Source of the DNA: Rhodocollybia butyracea
Lineage: Eukaryota; Basidiomycota; Agaricomycetes; Agaricales; Omphalotaceae
Length of the DNA stretch: 64,000 bases
Direction: 5' to 3'
NCBI GenBank assembly: GCA_015501585.1
Contig: JADNRY010000036.1
Span: 186,001 to 250,000, forward strand
The position numbers and the translations under genes are program-made. Below the pieces are notes generated by a model. The model did not search any database, had not been told where the DNA came from, and saw nothing but the letters and a program-made list of their open reading frames with translations. Below are positions 1 to 11,815 of this stretch, piece by piece (positions within the stretch are counted from its first letter, which is position 1; each line of letters starts with the position of its first letter).

Positions 1-1880
1 TCGTGAACAACTGCAATCGTTGCGACGGTTCCGCCTGCAAACTCATAATCTGTGTGGCCAGTTCCATCGACGTTAGGCCTGTCGAGTAGCACTTGGTCAC
101 CAATATTGAATTTCCATGAGTGTGGGACGGGAAGACGAGGGAGTAGCGGGATTCCAATTTCCTCCGGCGCGCTGGCAAACGCATGCAAGGTAGTACCGTC
201 TGGCTGCGTCACTTCACCCAGATGACTCAAGCGCACTTTCATTGTAAGAAATCCGCCCACATAGGATTCTCCGGCAAAGTCAAACAATTTCAGATTCGGA
301 TCGTGACTGCACGACCAGGGATCTTTGCATTCAGCGATACACGACCAAACATTGGGTGGCTTAGGGGGTTTTGCTAAGAAATGCCACAATTCCGGAGGCT
401 CGTCATGAAACATTGCGGCAAGACCATGAGCAGCACTCAAATTGAAACGCATACGTACAGGACGTTCACGCTGTACTGGAGGAGGTAACTGCATTGGAGG
501 AGGTGAGCGTTTACGCTTAGAAGCTGAGTGACCCTTCTGTGAAGCCCAAAATTCAAAATCATCCTTTGTTTGCGGGACCCAAGGCAACAAAATAACTTGG
601 CGATACTTGTCGTTTGTTGGATGATGAAAAACGCATCCAACATTGCCGTTATACAATGGATTGCCCCCAATCAAACGGAACCAAGAGCCACACAGAAAGC
701 GCGTGTCTTGATGTTCTGGGGTAATAATGGGGAAAATGATGTTCATTGTATGTGCGCCCGGGGTGACCTTAGACTGCACCATTCCGTCCTGCTTGTAAAG
801 AGCATCGCGAGTAAGCAAGTAGCGATCCTCAATTGATATGACTTGGTGGATGGGTAACTCTAACCGAAGAATATTTCCAGCGAATGGAATATCTGCACGC
901 ATGCCAGCACTCAAAAATCGCGACTTCCTAGCGTCATAAGGCAGGGCTGGAGCGGTGACCATCTGCTCATGGCGATAAATGAATCCCCCTATCCAGCGGA
1001 GATACATGGCGAGAGGGACATTTCTGCTCCACATAGATGGGACTTGTAAATATACCACTCCTGGTAGCTGAGAGCGGTAGACCGCAGCAATAAGACGACG
1101 AGTTATTGGAATCCGAAAAGTCTCCTCTTTGCTGTATTCGTCGAGGATGGCTTTACGGATCGTACAATAAATTCGATTTTTGTGGCCACGCTATAGGACG
1201 AGCAGTTAATACTTTTAAATTATACGAGTGTTATCCGCTGACATACCAGACAATGAACTAAAAATATTGGATATCTGAGCAAAAGATCTTGGTCGGTATG
1301 GTCGCTAAATGTCCTTCGTAAAGAGAGTGGAAGTTGCGAGGGTTCTGGTTCTTCATTACGCGAGGTATTCACCGTGACGGACCCAGAACCAGCAAACCGA
1401 GGGTCTATTGGCTCGATGTCTATTCCTGAGTCGGATGGAGCAGACGACGTGGGGTGGATGTGTAACTCCGGGAGAATTGGGACATCAAGGTGCGGGGACG
1501 GCGATCGTATCGTTGTAGTGGATTCATGGGTGGATGAAGAGAAGGTGGGTTGAGAAAGAGAGCAGTTGGCGGCTTGAGCAAAGCGCTGTTCCTCTCGCAT
1601 AATTATGTCTTGGAAGAGGCGGGGGTTATTTGACGAGTCGTAATGGTTAAGAAGGGGACCGACGACGCCAGTGTCCGTCTTTTGCGCTTCCTCCAGTGAC
1701 TCCAAGTCATCCCACTCGTCGGTCCAGTCCAGGAGCTCATCATCCTTGTCGTCCTCTTGAGCAGAAATATCTAGAAAATGTGCAGCTGCACGGCGTCGTT
1801 GAGATTCCTGCATAAGTTTCCAGTGAGCATAATGTGAGTACGGAGAAGTGATACCTTACATCCGCGAAATCGTCATCCAT
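1..1880 (-). CDS. SPT5-like NGN/KOW protein, 5' part (runs off the left edge)
   Basis: Three exons fit: 1880-1860, 1807-1247 and 1190 to beyond base 1, with introns of 52 and 56 bp (GTAAGG..GCAG and GTATGT..ATAG). The reading frame stays open, giving at least 590 residues. The N-terminus is acidic and low-complexity. Exon 3 opens with an NGN-like segment (AAVYRSQLPGVVYLQ, then a SMWSRNVPLAMYLR stretch) that aligns with the NGN region of the two other SPT5-like genes at 20-24 kb and 61-64 kb. A WKFNIGDQV motif near the left edge matches the start of their KOW-like part. SPT5 is a transcription elongation factor bound to RNA polymerase. This divergent copy is probably not the housekeeping gene. 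The start is chosen because ATG GAT GAC begins an acidic exon joined in phase. Confidence 0.75.
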
Positions 1881-2178
1881 TGTCTTGAAAACTTGACAGG
1901 CTAGACGGTAGGACTACGAGAGCCGTTAGTGATCAAGTACACGGAGGCAAGCTGGGATGTAAAACCGTCCGACATGGTCTCTCTCCGTGATTTTTTATTT
2001 TTCAAGGCCCTTTAGGCGATGTTCTCACTCCATTTTTACTTCATTAGGTGCTCGTTGCAGATGTGCGTCAAAATTTAAAGAGTTCCATCATCGTGCTCAT
2101 CGTCCCGCTCAACGAGCATGAAGACTTACCATGTACTTACCGCATAACGTTGTGGTGCGAGAGCATGATGAGAAAGTT
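1881..2178. other. Intergenic, nothing recognised
   Basis: Between the SPT5-like start and the inverted-repeat element. No coding frame or structured repeat was seen. Confidence 0.6.
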
Positions 2179-2206
2179 TCCCACGTGCGCTCAGCCGGAG
2201 TGAAAC

Positions 2207-2358
2207 GGCACTGCGACTATGTGCTGGTGTAAGCAGGGCGCTTGATAACTTTCTATCTTTGAAAAGGCGCTTGATAAGTTCTATCAGCCTTATCAAATCT
2301 TTGAATCATATAGAACTTATCAAGCGCCCTACTTACACCAGCACATAGTCGCGGTGCC
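2207..2358. repeat. Palindrome nested in the left terminal repeat
   Basis: Arms 2207-2247 and 2318-2358 are reverse complements over about 41 bp with two or three mismatches. Inside, GGCGCTTGATAA occurs again near 2262 and pairs with the right arm, so two hairpins are possible. It splits the left terminal repeat of the surrounding element, which suggests a MITE-like insertion or a hairpin end. Confidence 0.65.
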
Positions 2359-2639
2359 AGAAAGATGACACGACTGCGGCCGGGGGAATCCCCTCCCAAT
2401 CCCCTATATGACTCACACAGCTTGTAATATCCATTGGTCATAATCTCTGGCTGACATTTCATAAATTACATAGAGCCTGCCTGTGTATTGAACATTAGAT
2501 ACTTAACTAACTACATCGGATCCAGTAATAATGGCTATCTGCCTAATACCAACCTCGTTAGCTTTATTCACCAGACTCTGAGAGCCCACTGAGCTCTTTC
2601 TAATATGTAGACTGTCATTGCCCAAGCCTCAAGGCACTC

Positions 2640-3570
2640 TGGTTTGTTCAGTCTTTCCAATGTGGAGTGTGGCAGCTCCCTGACTCAGTGCACTGAGTTC
2701 ATATATGGACTCCATACACCCACTGAGCCCACTAAATCCTCACCCAAACTCCCTTTACTGACTATTTCTTTTCTTCCCCCCTCCAGCTCACTCCGTGCAC
2801 TGAGGCCATATACTGACCCCGCACACCTACTCCCTGCGTGACTATTTCTTTTCTTCTCCTCCAGCTCACTCCGTGCACTAAGGTCATATACTGACTTCCA
2901 ACTGACTCCGCACACCAACTCCATGCATTGAGCTCATATACTGACTCTGCACACCTACTCTGTGCACTGAGCTCATATACCAACTCTGCACACCAAATCT
3001 ATGTGCAAACTTCCTTCACTGACTATTTCTTTCCTTTCCAGCTTACTCTGTGCACTGAGCTCATAAACTGACTCTACATGGACTTATCCAAAATGCCAAT
3101 GCATCTCACTTACACTCTGCAAAACTGTACCCATTCCATTCACTGACTGCTCTGAGGATAGAGTGGAGTGGGTGCACCTACTGCAGATGCTAAGGCAGTG
3201 AGGTTAGTCAGTGAACATACTTGGTGGGGGCTGGGCTTTAAAAATTTATCAGGACAATTGGTTCACTGATTTCACCTACTCAGATGGTGAGGATAGTCAC
3301 TGCACATAGTGGGTTTAGAAAATTGTGAGAATAGTCAGTGCACTGATAGCACATACTAAAGCAGTGAGGATAGTCAGTGGGCAAAGTCAGTGAAGGCATC
3401 ACACATAGGTAGCAAGCCAACAAATGTATTACATATAGTCAGTGCAATTAGGAAGTGCGAAACATCTGCATACTACAGGTACAGTATTGGTAAGTTGGTG
3501 AAGTCAGTACACCAAGTCAGCCTGGGTGAACGAACAAGTCAGTGAACAAAGTCAGTGAATGAAGTCCGGC
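2640..3570. repeat. Degenerate short-motif repeat field
   Basis: About twelve irregular copies of CACTGA/TGACT on the left side and AGTCAGTG on the right. Two copies of a roughly 70-bp unit containing TGACTATTTCTTTTCTTC begin near 2758 and 2840. The frames here are artefacts of the repeat. Spacing is irregular, which excludes a CRISPR array. Confidence 0.55.
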
Positions 3571-3765
3571 AGACGCATTAGTACACCTGATTAGGGAGGA
3601 GCTGCCGGATGCCGGTATGAGTCACTGACATTGAGTGATGACAATAACGAGATTAGTAACTGATCCTGTGACTTGTGGGAGGGGGATTCCCCAGGGGATC
3701 CCCCGGCCGCAGTCGTACGGTTGTTCTCCGCGGTGCCGTTTCACCCCGGCTGAGCACGTGTGGGA

Positions 3766-4261
3766 ATATTTCTATTCTTCATTCTTTACCACCATTATCC
3801 GCCGTCATCGCTGACCAGGAGACGCTATGGTTGTTATTATCATATGACAACGACGGGTATGCTCTCTGCGTACATCTCCGCCCTAAATGTCCCGCCCTTA
3901 TTCTACACCCGCTACACGCTAATTCCCGCCCTTCTCGTCGGTGCCGCAATCGATATGCCAATTCCCCGCTCATATTTAATGACGATGATATGCTACAGTC
4001 CTTATGTCTATCGTACGTGTGCAAGCATATTCTCTGTCATATCCAGCTCTCAAAGTCTACACACGACGTCCTTTTAGCTTAATCTTTGACGCACTCCACG
4101 TACTCCATTCATTATTCAACTACTCATGAACCATTGTCTCTCTGCACATGTTCACTTATCGCGCTTCAAGCTTTCTGTCTCCACGACACCGCAAGATCCT
4201 TGTTCCCAAATATTGTTGTTGTTTTTTTTTTTTTTTTTTTTTTACGGTAAGTTTAAAAATC
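3766..4261. other. Intergenic, AT-rich, long T run
   Basis: No supported gene. A run of about 19 T lies at 4225-4243, just upstream of a TATA box. Confidence 0.5.
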
Positions 4262-4269
4262 TATAAAAG
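4262..4269 (+). promoter_or_regulatory. TATA box
   Basis: TATAAAAG lies 44 bp before the ATG at 4313, an ordinary spacing for a fungal core promoter with a short leader. Confidence 0.5.
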
Positions 4270-4312
4270 GCTCTTTGTTAAATCCTCTCTGTCACTCATT
4301 TGCACTCACTCA

Positions 4313-4755
4313 ATGCCAGTTCAACGCACATCAAAACAAATTCCGTCGAATATACGTCGGTCGTCTACAGCTGGTGTTCCCACTTCGAGTACCAGAAGGT
4401 GTAACACGGTAAGAATGTTTGCTTCCCATATGTTATTGGACGCTGATACTTTTTGAAGGCCAATCACGACGACGATCTCCCGCCTGACGAGATAGTCCTA
4501 ACGTTTACTCCTGAAGACAGTAACAAAATTTTGGCCTACGCCACCCACATTACCAGCCTCGCTCATTCCAAGGACGCCAGCCTTCCCTGTGCAATGGTTC
4601 TGCTCGTTTTCTCTCGTCACAATGAAGATATTACGACCCTTGCTCTGAAGCCTCGGGCCACTGGGAGCACTTCCCCTACTCACTCGGCTTGGTCTCACGC
4701 GCACAAAGAATTTCTTCGGGATAAGAGATATCAATTGAACGGGGCAGGAACATGA
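4313..4755 (+). CDS. Hypothetical protein, two exons, 130 aa
   Basis: Exons 4313-4408 and 4459-4755 join in phase across a 50-bp intron (GTAAGA..TGAAG). The N-terminal 35 residues are rich in Ser, Thr and Arg. The rest is a soluble-looking domain beginning ANHDDDLPPDEIVLTF and containing a hydrophobic core (AMVLLVFSRH). No family is recognised. The start is supported by the TATA box 44 bp upstream. The 3' end overlaps the end of an opposing frame, so the gene could be a truncated fragment of a longer one. Confidence 0.5.
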
Positions 4756-5138
4756 CAGGGTGACTTGGTCATCCCTTGTGAATACTGTTCATCCAACAGT
4801 GATTGTTGGACTGACGGTGCCTTGGGCACAGTCTCACACCATTGGCGTACCGAGTTGTTTGTCTCAGTATGAATATATGGTGTTGCGTTGTGCAATACCG
4901 GTGGTGTGACGGCAGGCCGTCTCGGTGTGGGTGCAGCAATAGTGATTCTATTGCTGTTTCTCAATGAAGAAGATCTTTCTTCATTAGATCGGATGCTAGA
5001 TGCATCCCATTTCTCAGTTATATTGAGAATACAATTGAGTACTTGTGTACTCTTGTCAAGTGATGCCGCTACATCTCGTAGCGCAGAAGAAATCTCACTT
5101 AAACCCTCTCGGGTTGGCTGTTTCTTACGAATAGTCAT
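4731..5138 (-). CDS. Hypothetical protein, 135 aa
   Basis: An open frame with coding-like composition. The N-terminal half can form an amphipathic helix (GLSEISSALRDVAASLDK), followed by a Pro/Thr-rich middle. It ends inside the last 25 bp of the plus-strand gene before it. A second short frame upstream, from about 5314, also looks coding but could not be joined by a valid intron. Not recognised. Confidence 0.35.
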   Translation of the reverse strand: MTIRKKQPTREGLSEISSALRDVAASLDKSTQVLNCILNITEKWDASSIRSNEERSSSLRNSNRITIAAPTPRRPAVTPPVLHNATPYIHTETNNSVRQWCETVPKAPSVQQSLLDEQYSQGMTKSPCHVPAPFN

Positions 5139-5733
5139 AGACTGTTCATTAGGTGGACTCTTGTCCTACCTGTAGTGCTGTCCTTCAGACGCACGTACAG
5201 AATGAGTCGCTGATGCGACTGAATAGATTGATTGTGGTGACACGTCACCACAAATGGAAGGTGCGCGATTGCGCACGCTCTGATATGACTTCTCTGATTG
5301 ATTTCGAGAGGTCATTGAGACAGCAAATGATATAGCGGGACAGAAAATGGAGCGGGTTTTGTATAGCTTGTGATGTGAGTTGGAATAGTGGTTGTTATAC
5401 TTGGTAGTATAACTGTTTTTAGCTTGTTAAACTAATAGCTTTGTGTTATTCACACAATAGTAATTTTTTTATGTTCAAAAAAGTATAACGCGCCCTATGG
5501 GCAAAGTCCTTAAGAACACCGGTGAACACAACAAATAGGATACTATTGTGTGTACGACGGTGTAAAAGACTAACTAGACTCTTAAGTAATCATACGATAC
5601 TTATAGTAACAGATTTATTATATAATTAATAATAAATAGAAAGATAAGATAGACCGTTTGGTCTATCGGCGGCGTCTAGGATGACCGTATCACCGGATAT
5701 GGTCAGTGGTGATGAGGGAGAGGCGGAGGCGTT
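5139..5733. other. AT-rich intergenic sequence
   Basis: No supported gene after the short frame near 5170-5314. The sequence becomes very AT-rich towards 5600-5640. Confidence 0.5.
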
Positions 5734-6040
5734 ACAACAAACCATGCCAAGTTTGTTGCTATGCTTGGACTGGATCATACAGAGTAGGGGGGGTGTTGGA
5801 GTAATACTCTGTACGTATGTATGAGGTTTAGTATTTACAGCTTTGACATAGCTTTATTGGTATATGCCAAGCTTACTAGATACTGTACAGTTGGTACTAT
5901 ATCACGCTGGACGGTATCTTTGAGCTCCCTCAGTTGGTTTCTTTTCCACTGAGGTGAGCTCGTCTCTTATTTATTGTGCTTCTCTAACTTATGATACATT
6001 ATAGTTTATTTGACTTCTACAGGTACTTACAATACTGTCA
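5734..6040 (+). mobile_element. Copia-type tail with polypurine tract and LTR
   Basis: The frame TNHAKFVAMLGLDHTE followed by a stop at 5785-5787 resembles the C-terminus of copia RNase H. It is followed at once by a run of seven G (5787-5793) and then TGTTGGAG at 5794. A polypurine tract next to TGTTGG is the usual start of a copia 3' LTR. The LTR would run from 5794 to a CA at 6040 (247 bp). No second LTR or upstream polyprotein was found, so this is a remnant, and the right boundary is a guess. Confidence 0.45.
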
Positions 6041-7439
6041 TGCCCTAGCCCATTTAGCCTCTATTCACCCCTTTTCCTATCTCAGTAGTTGTTACTAGTT
6101 CATATGGTCTCAGTCTTACTTGTGTGTCATTGACCTTGACATGTCTTACATAACACATATATTAGATCAGTCGATACAAGTTGTACCACTTAGGCTGATT
6201 ATATTGACAAACTACTGTGTTTCCTGGTTCTGGTTCTATTTCTCATTCTATCTGTTTCTTTATCTCCACTGGGTCCCTGGGATGGTTCTATCATCTTAAA
6301 CCCTTGTCCTATTCTTGGATCATGGGTCCCTTGGATGTTATAGTACAAACTCTGTAACATCTTACACCCTCAGCTTCTGGCCTACAAGCACCAGGGAACC
6401 TTCCAAATGTTCGGTCTTCCACCTGTCTGCAATTCTATCTCTCTCAAGGACTATTCTGGGCATCCCAGTTCGAGTTTGTGCCGGTTCTATTGAAGCTACC
6501 CCAGCTATAAGGATTTGACCAAACCCTTCCAAATACAGTTGGTTTCTTTTCCACTGGGTTTATTTGACTTCTACACTTTCTGCCTGGCACAGTACAGCAT
6601 CGTCTCAGGGATACTGCGGCTGGTGTCCTTTTATGGTGCAATTTATACCCTGGCCAATAGGCGATGGGCCACCTCAAGTCTTCACCATGGTTCAAATCTA
6701 TCTTGGACTTTCAGCTTTCTCGAGTGCTAAGGATCCATGAGCATATATCAATTGACATTTTTTGCCACACTCAACAATGACATTAAAGGATCCAAGCACG
6801 GTGTGGATCATTGATAATTATTCATTAGCTATGGTCAGCCTAGGTGAATCAGGTGTGATTCAGTATGTGGTTCAGGAGTGATTCAAAGTAGCTGGTGACC
6901 ACATTGACAAAATTTTTGCAACGTCAATGCGATTTGCCTTGTACGCTGTCTATATTGCTTCAAATATTGCAGAGTTATCGAGTAAAGCTCAAAGTCTGAT
7001 CAGGAGATTTAACGAGTGTATTAGTGGCTGTCTTGATGAGTTTCTTCATCTGTTTTTAAGTGAAAGGGAGCTCAAAAGCTTGCTAGATGATTCCTGCTCT
7101 TGTTCTGACTATTTGTACATATATCACAAACCTTTTCTCTCATTTCTTACCCTGTTCTTCTTTGCGATTACTATCCATAGCTTTGCCACTGCTGCCATTC
7201 TTCTCAATGTGTTACTTTTAATAATGTTTTCTTGCATTTTCTTATGGTCATTGCCTTCATTCTCTGCCATGACTGCTATCAGGTTGGTATTGCTTGTTGC
7301 CTGGATATGGATCAGTATGAACTCATTGCACATTTTGTTGATGTTGCTGTCCTTTATTTAGCCACTACAGACTCTTACTGTGTGTATATTGTCAAAGGTT
7401 GGTTCCTTTGTTGTGCCACAACACATTCACATTGATCAC
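6041..7439. other. Non-coding, short dispersed repeats
   Basis: No credible gene. The string CAGTTGGTTTCTTTTCCACTG at about 5931 recurs near 6535, and TTTATTTGACTTCTAC occurs near 6006 and 6560, showing shared repetitive sequence. Frames around 6930-7360 are hydrophobic translations of T-rich DNA. Confidence 0.5.
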
Positions 7440-7735
7440 ATTTCATTTGTCCAACTTAGCCATTATCAAAATGTCGGTTTTAATGCCAAGTGAGTTTGAT
7501 CTTGATTTATGCATCTTGTAATTCTCATCTGTATCACTTAGGAATGTCTCCATCAAGATCTATTGTGGTAACATCGCCTCTGACTCCAAGAATGACCTCA
7601 CCCAAGAAGCTGCTTTTGCCCTCAACCACCCTGGTCAAATTGGTGCTGGTAACGCACCTGTCCTTGTTTGCCACACCGCCCACCATGCCTGTAGTAAACT
7701 TGCCAAGCTCTTATCAGCAGTGGCACAATGGATCT
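7440..7735 (+). pseudogene. EF-1alpha (TEF1) pseudogene fragment with an intron
   Basis: The frame reads NVGFNAK, then a 52-bp intron (7490-7541, GTGAGT..CTTAG), then NVSIK, and later [22 protein letters not shown] and [12 protein letters not shown]. These are hallmark segments of domain III of translation elongation factor 1-alpha. The block normally between QEAA and LNHP is missing, and the frame dies after about 60 codons. Because the intron remains, this copy arose from DNA and not from reverse-transcribed mRNA. Upstream homology fades around 7440. Confidence 0.75.
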
Positions 7736-8819
7736 CTGATAATACAACTCAAGCAAAAAAGTACACCACTGTTAATTTGTTATGTAGCCTTACTCATTTG
7801 TGTCTCTCTTGCCAGTGAACACCCCATACAACATATCCACTACAGACTCACCAGTTTCCTACTGCAATTGTAAAGGGTCTGCTCTTCGGATCAATGTTTT
7901 TGATGTTACTGGCATGTCAGTGCACTTACTAATAAGACCCTGAAAAAACTCTTTGTGGGCCATATGTATTCTTATCTTATCATGTGTGTTGTTCTACAAT
8001 GACAGAAGGAGCTGAACTTTGATTCTGTTGTCTAGTCTAGACTTGTTATATACACTGACAATCCATATGGATGTGTGTATTGTGTGTATATATATCTGTT
8101 GTCGGCTGGCCCACAAAGATGAGAGCATGCTCTAGCATGCTGCATACTTTACTTCAGACAAGGAAGCAACAAGGAAGATAATTATGTGGTATTACTATAT
8201 ATACACAAATTGGGTTATTCTACTTGCCACGTACAAAGATTGTCACAGCATCTATGAATATTGTAGTAAGTACTGGGTACATACTACTTTTGACCAGGCT
8301 CCCCTTGTTATATCCATATGGATGTGTGTACATTTGACCTTGGTTTTCAGTTGGTGTAAAGTGCATGTGAGTTAGATAATTTGCCGCAGTAAGATGAGAA
8401 AGAAAGGACAAGAAACTAAATTAAATTATAATTTATGGTCATGAAAAGAGACTGTGCACCAAGAACCTTCAATTGGGCTGGTTGACCATCGTACCTACTA
8501 AGGATAGATAGCGCCTCCACAGATGGTTTGCATATGATGGTGTTCAATGCCATTGCCATATACGATTTTGAATTAAATGTTGTTGGGCCAGGCATGAATG
8601 GACAAGGGATTGCTGAAAGATAAGGAATGATTGAAGAAGAGAGCAACCGATGCAGGAACAGACAGGCCTAGGAGAACACACATTGCACCATATGTGTACT
8701 GTGGATGCAGTCAACTGGCTTTGAGGTGGCAGTGTGAGATTAACCACTCCAGTGCACAAAGCCAATCGCATGCAGAGTCAGCTGTATTATTTTGAGTTCT
8801 ATCATTTATCGTTACAATC
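7736..8819. other. Non-coding flank of the Ngaro-like insertion
   Basis: No gene supported. TCCATATGGATGTGTGTA occurs twice, near 8062 and 8313. The sequence ends at the insertion boundary of the retroelement. Confidence 0.5.
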
Positions 8820-8963
8820 TCCGTGATGAGCAACTAAAGTGCTCATTTTAGGATAAGATAAGGCCAGTGAATGAGAGACGATTCAGCAATCGTTGAGCGC
8901 TTAAGCTTCATTACTTCCGTCTCTCATCGCCATCGCGCACATTGCGCGTTAATCTTCGAAATT
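8820..8963 (+). repeat. Split direct repeat A1
   Basis: 144 bp from TCCGTGATGAGC to TTCGAAATT. It repeats at 14127-14270 with only a few substitutions. It marks the left end of the element. Confidence 0.9.
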
Positions 8964-8982
8964 TCGCATAAACATACTCATC

Positions 8983-10332
8983 ATGAAAGGCTTTCAGTCA
9001 TACCCATCTCTTGGCCGTGCAGACAGACCTCAAAAGACCCATAAAACCGAAGAAATCATCGCTCTGTACAAAAAACTGGACATTGGTCTCAGGCTAAAAT
9101 TAAACTTCAGAATTGATAAAGAAAACCGAAAGCGACACGAGAAAAGCCTCGAATTCCAGCTGGGCCAGGCAGAAGAAGATGCATCTGACATTGCCTCCTT
9201 TATATCTATTGCCACAAAGTCTCTTGAAAATATCAGAAAGGACCCAACAATATTCGAGAGGTTGAAGGACTGGCTTACCACAGAGACCCTGTCCTTCTTC
9301 AGGCTGAGGAATGAAGAAGAAGAAGGAGAAAGGCATGGAGGTAGAACCAGAGATAGAGACGAAGCTGGAGAGGGGCCGAAGAAGAAACAGAAAACTGAGA
9401 AAGTGGTCCTAATACCCCGGAGCACAGGTCCTTGGGAAATTGTATTTGACACACTCTTATACGACACAATCGACGCGTTCCCAGTCTTCCCCCTTTTTCT
9501 ATTCACCAACAAAAACCTTGAACTCATTAACACACACATGCCAGAGCTAAAATGCGCGAAAATCTCGCACATCGAAGGAAAACCTCATGTTCTTGACCTT
9601 AAAGAAATCGCCAAGTGGATCAAGGAGGCGGGAGGCCCCTACTGTGACAATCAACTCGACTTTATCCAATGGAGCCAGGCGGCAAAGAACTTTTACAACT
9701 TCGAATGCTCTCGCGACGAAGAACTCGGAAAAGATGTGCCACATCCTCTCTTCTATGTCGACCACTTTGCTTTCTTTCTGAACCAACAGGACTCCAAAGA
9801 CTACTTCTCATACTGGCTCGATGTCGAAATATGGCTCCGAAAGGACCACCAATCCAAGCTATATGCTTTCAACATTGACACATATGGAAAGGAATGGACC
9901 CTTGTTTGTGCCGAATGAGCAGCAGATGTCAAGTACTTCCCTCTCCCCTCCTTGACATCTTCTGGACCTTCGAAAACGCAGCCGCCTAAAGCGCCCGCTC
10001 TGCTGTCAGTGGTTCAGACTGCGTCATCTTTGACGACTCAGAAGCCCTTTTCACAAGGCAGCAAGGAGAAAACTGCGGCCCCTTGCTGCCTCGGATGCGC
10101 TACCCGCGGTCACAAACTTGATGCTCACGATGACACAAAACACGTTCCATTCCATTGGGCTCAAAACATCAGAGGAGTTATCAGCATGCCAGGAGGAAAG
10201 AGCATCTGCTGGTACTGGAATCTTCAGGGACAATGCAGAGGGTGTGACAAAGAACACTGCTGCACCTTCTGTGGCAGCAGCTCTCACTATGCATTCAAGT
10301 GGGAATGCCTCACCCAGCCCTCACTTGTCTAG
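8983..10332 (+). pseudogene. gag: Gag-like protein with one in-frame TGA
   Basis: The ATG at 8983 begins 20 bp after repeat A1. The frame runs 311 codons to TGA at 9916-9918, then continues in the same frame to TAG at 10330-10332 (about 449 codons). The middle is very charged, with a KKKQK basic cluster. The part after the TGA holds several Cys/His pairs (CCLGCATRGH, CRGCDKEHCCTFCG), typical of the C-terminal zinc knuckles of DIRS Gag. The TGA is one C-to-T change from CGA. It could mark decay, or a stop that is read through. Confidence 0.75.
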
Positions 10333-11815
10333 AGAAGAATTTCTTGAGCTATTCGCACCACCACCTCTTGCTTACCATAACTTTGCAGACTCAATCATTG
10401 CACGCATTGCAAAACCAGATACACCAGTGGATCATATTGAACTGTATGAACGAATTGTTACTCCCTACAATGCAGACGCCTTTGAACACGAACTCAAATT
10501 ACACAACCTCTTGGAACGATATCCATCTCTTACCAACATTCTTAAACACGGCGCTCCATTGGGAGACATGCCTCAGCTCACGAAATCAATCATCATTCCC
10601 AATCACCCATCAGTGGCCAAATACCCTCAGGTTGTCAGAGATTACCTTGCAGAGGAGAAATCCAAAGGCTGCATGTCAGGGCCATTCTCTTTAGAAGAGA
10701 TGGAATCCATTATGTGTGGCCCCATCGTATCATCACCTTTGATTGTAGCTGAACAGATCCAAGGCCCAGGCATACCAACAAAATATCAAGTATGCTGCCA
10801 TCTATCCAAAGATGGTAGAGACTCCGACGGTAACAGGTTCCCATTGGTTAACTCTTTCATCACGAAGGAGCTATTTCCAACATCTTTTGACACGGCAGCA
10901 AAGGTAGCTGAACTGGTAAGTCTTGTCCTCTCTCATCTAGCATTTCCCACTTCCGTCCATGATAGGACTATTATTCATTATTCCCAGATATGCCATAATG
11001 ATACCCGATTCCTGCATATGCGCACATTCCTGATTCATATTCACTTATTCCTTTATTCCTTTATTCCTCATTCCATGAACAATTCTCATTCCATCCGTAC
11101 ATAACAGATTGCATTGGCACCTCCAGGAACCCAAGCATGCGCAGTAGACATAGCGAAATTCCACAGAACAGTTCCTCTACTTCCTCACCACAAACCTTTC
11201 CTAGTAGCACAAGACTCTGAGGGCGGGTTTTGGTCTGACCACTGCTTCTGCTTTGGTGCGGCATCTGCAAGCAGTAGTGCGGGCATGATATCTGGAGCTA
11301 CATGTGACATCATGCGAGCAAAGAAAATTGGACCAGTCCTGAAATTTGAAGACGATCTATTACCACTCCGCTCACCAAATCTCCTTGGAAATTACGACTA
11401 TGACCGAGCCAACATGCTCAAATCGCTTAACATACCTTTCCATCCAGCAGACGTCAAAGGCGACATGGAATTCACATTCGAAACGACCTACACAGGCTTC
11501 CGCTGGAACTTACCACTGAAGCACGTTAGCCTTCCGGATGACAAACGCCTCAAATATCTGAACCGAGTTCATCTATTCATGAATGAGTTCAAGAATTCAC
11601 GAGCTCCCCTAGTCAGAGTCGAATCGATCCACGGAACGCTGTGCCACGCAGCTTTCATATATGCCAAAGGCCGGTCTCACCTTCCCCCCATCTCAAACTT
11701 CATGGCCTCATATCGCACTGAACGCGAACAACACCATGGCCAATACCCACCTAGTAGTGTCTTCACTGAACTTAAATGGTGGTACAACACTCTTCTCGTA
11801 CCCAACTTCTACTGA
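10118..11815 (+). CDS. Reverse transcriptase of the Ngaro-like element
   Basis: Exon 10118-10915 overlaps the end of gag in the +1 frame. A 192-bp intron (GTAAGT..AACAG, 10916-11107) leads to exon 11108-11815. Seen in order: a fingers region with the SGPFSLEEME segment, motif A as CAVDIAKFHRTV, a motif B-like Gly/Ser region, the catalytic box as KFEDDLLPL, and a thumb-like TGFRWNLPLK. The usual YxDD box is FEDD here. The frame ends at a TGA (11813-11815) that interrupts the run into RNase H and is one C-to-T step from CGA. Confidence 0.8.

Larger units (their letters stand above)
2179..3765. mobile_element. Non-autonomous element with terminal and subterminal inverted repeats
   Basis: The ends 2179-2213 and 3731-3765 are imperfect inverted repeats sharing a CCCAC-start and the motif GTGAAACGGCAC. 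A second matching pair, 2371-2400 and 3677-3715, contains GACTGCGGCCGGGGG. The left interior (about 2640-3150) is rich in CACTGA and TGACT. The right interior (about 3190-3570) carries the reverse motif AGTCAGTG many times. Opposed subterminal motif clusters are usual for cut-and-paste DNA transposons, where they bind transposase. No transposase frame is present. No clear target-site duplication was found, so the superfamily is not assigned. Confidence 0.55.

Noticed and set aside
2640..3570. Possible CRISPR-like array of short repeats
   Set aside because: Motifs are 6-8 bp, irregularly spaced and oppositely oriented in the two halves. The sequence is eukaryotic.
3675..4082. 135-codon plus-strand frame
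   Set aside because: It begins inside the terminal repeat of the non-autonomous element and has no coding character.
8184..8771. Several 60-75 codon frames on both strands
   Set aside because: Low-complexity AT-rich translations with no splice signals or conserved pattern.
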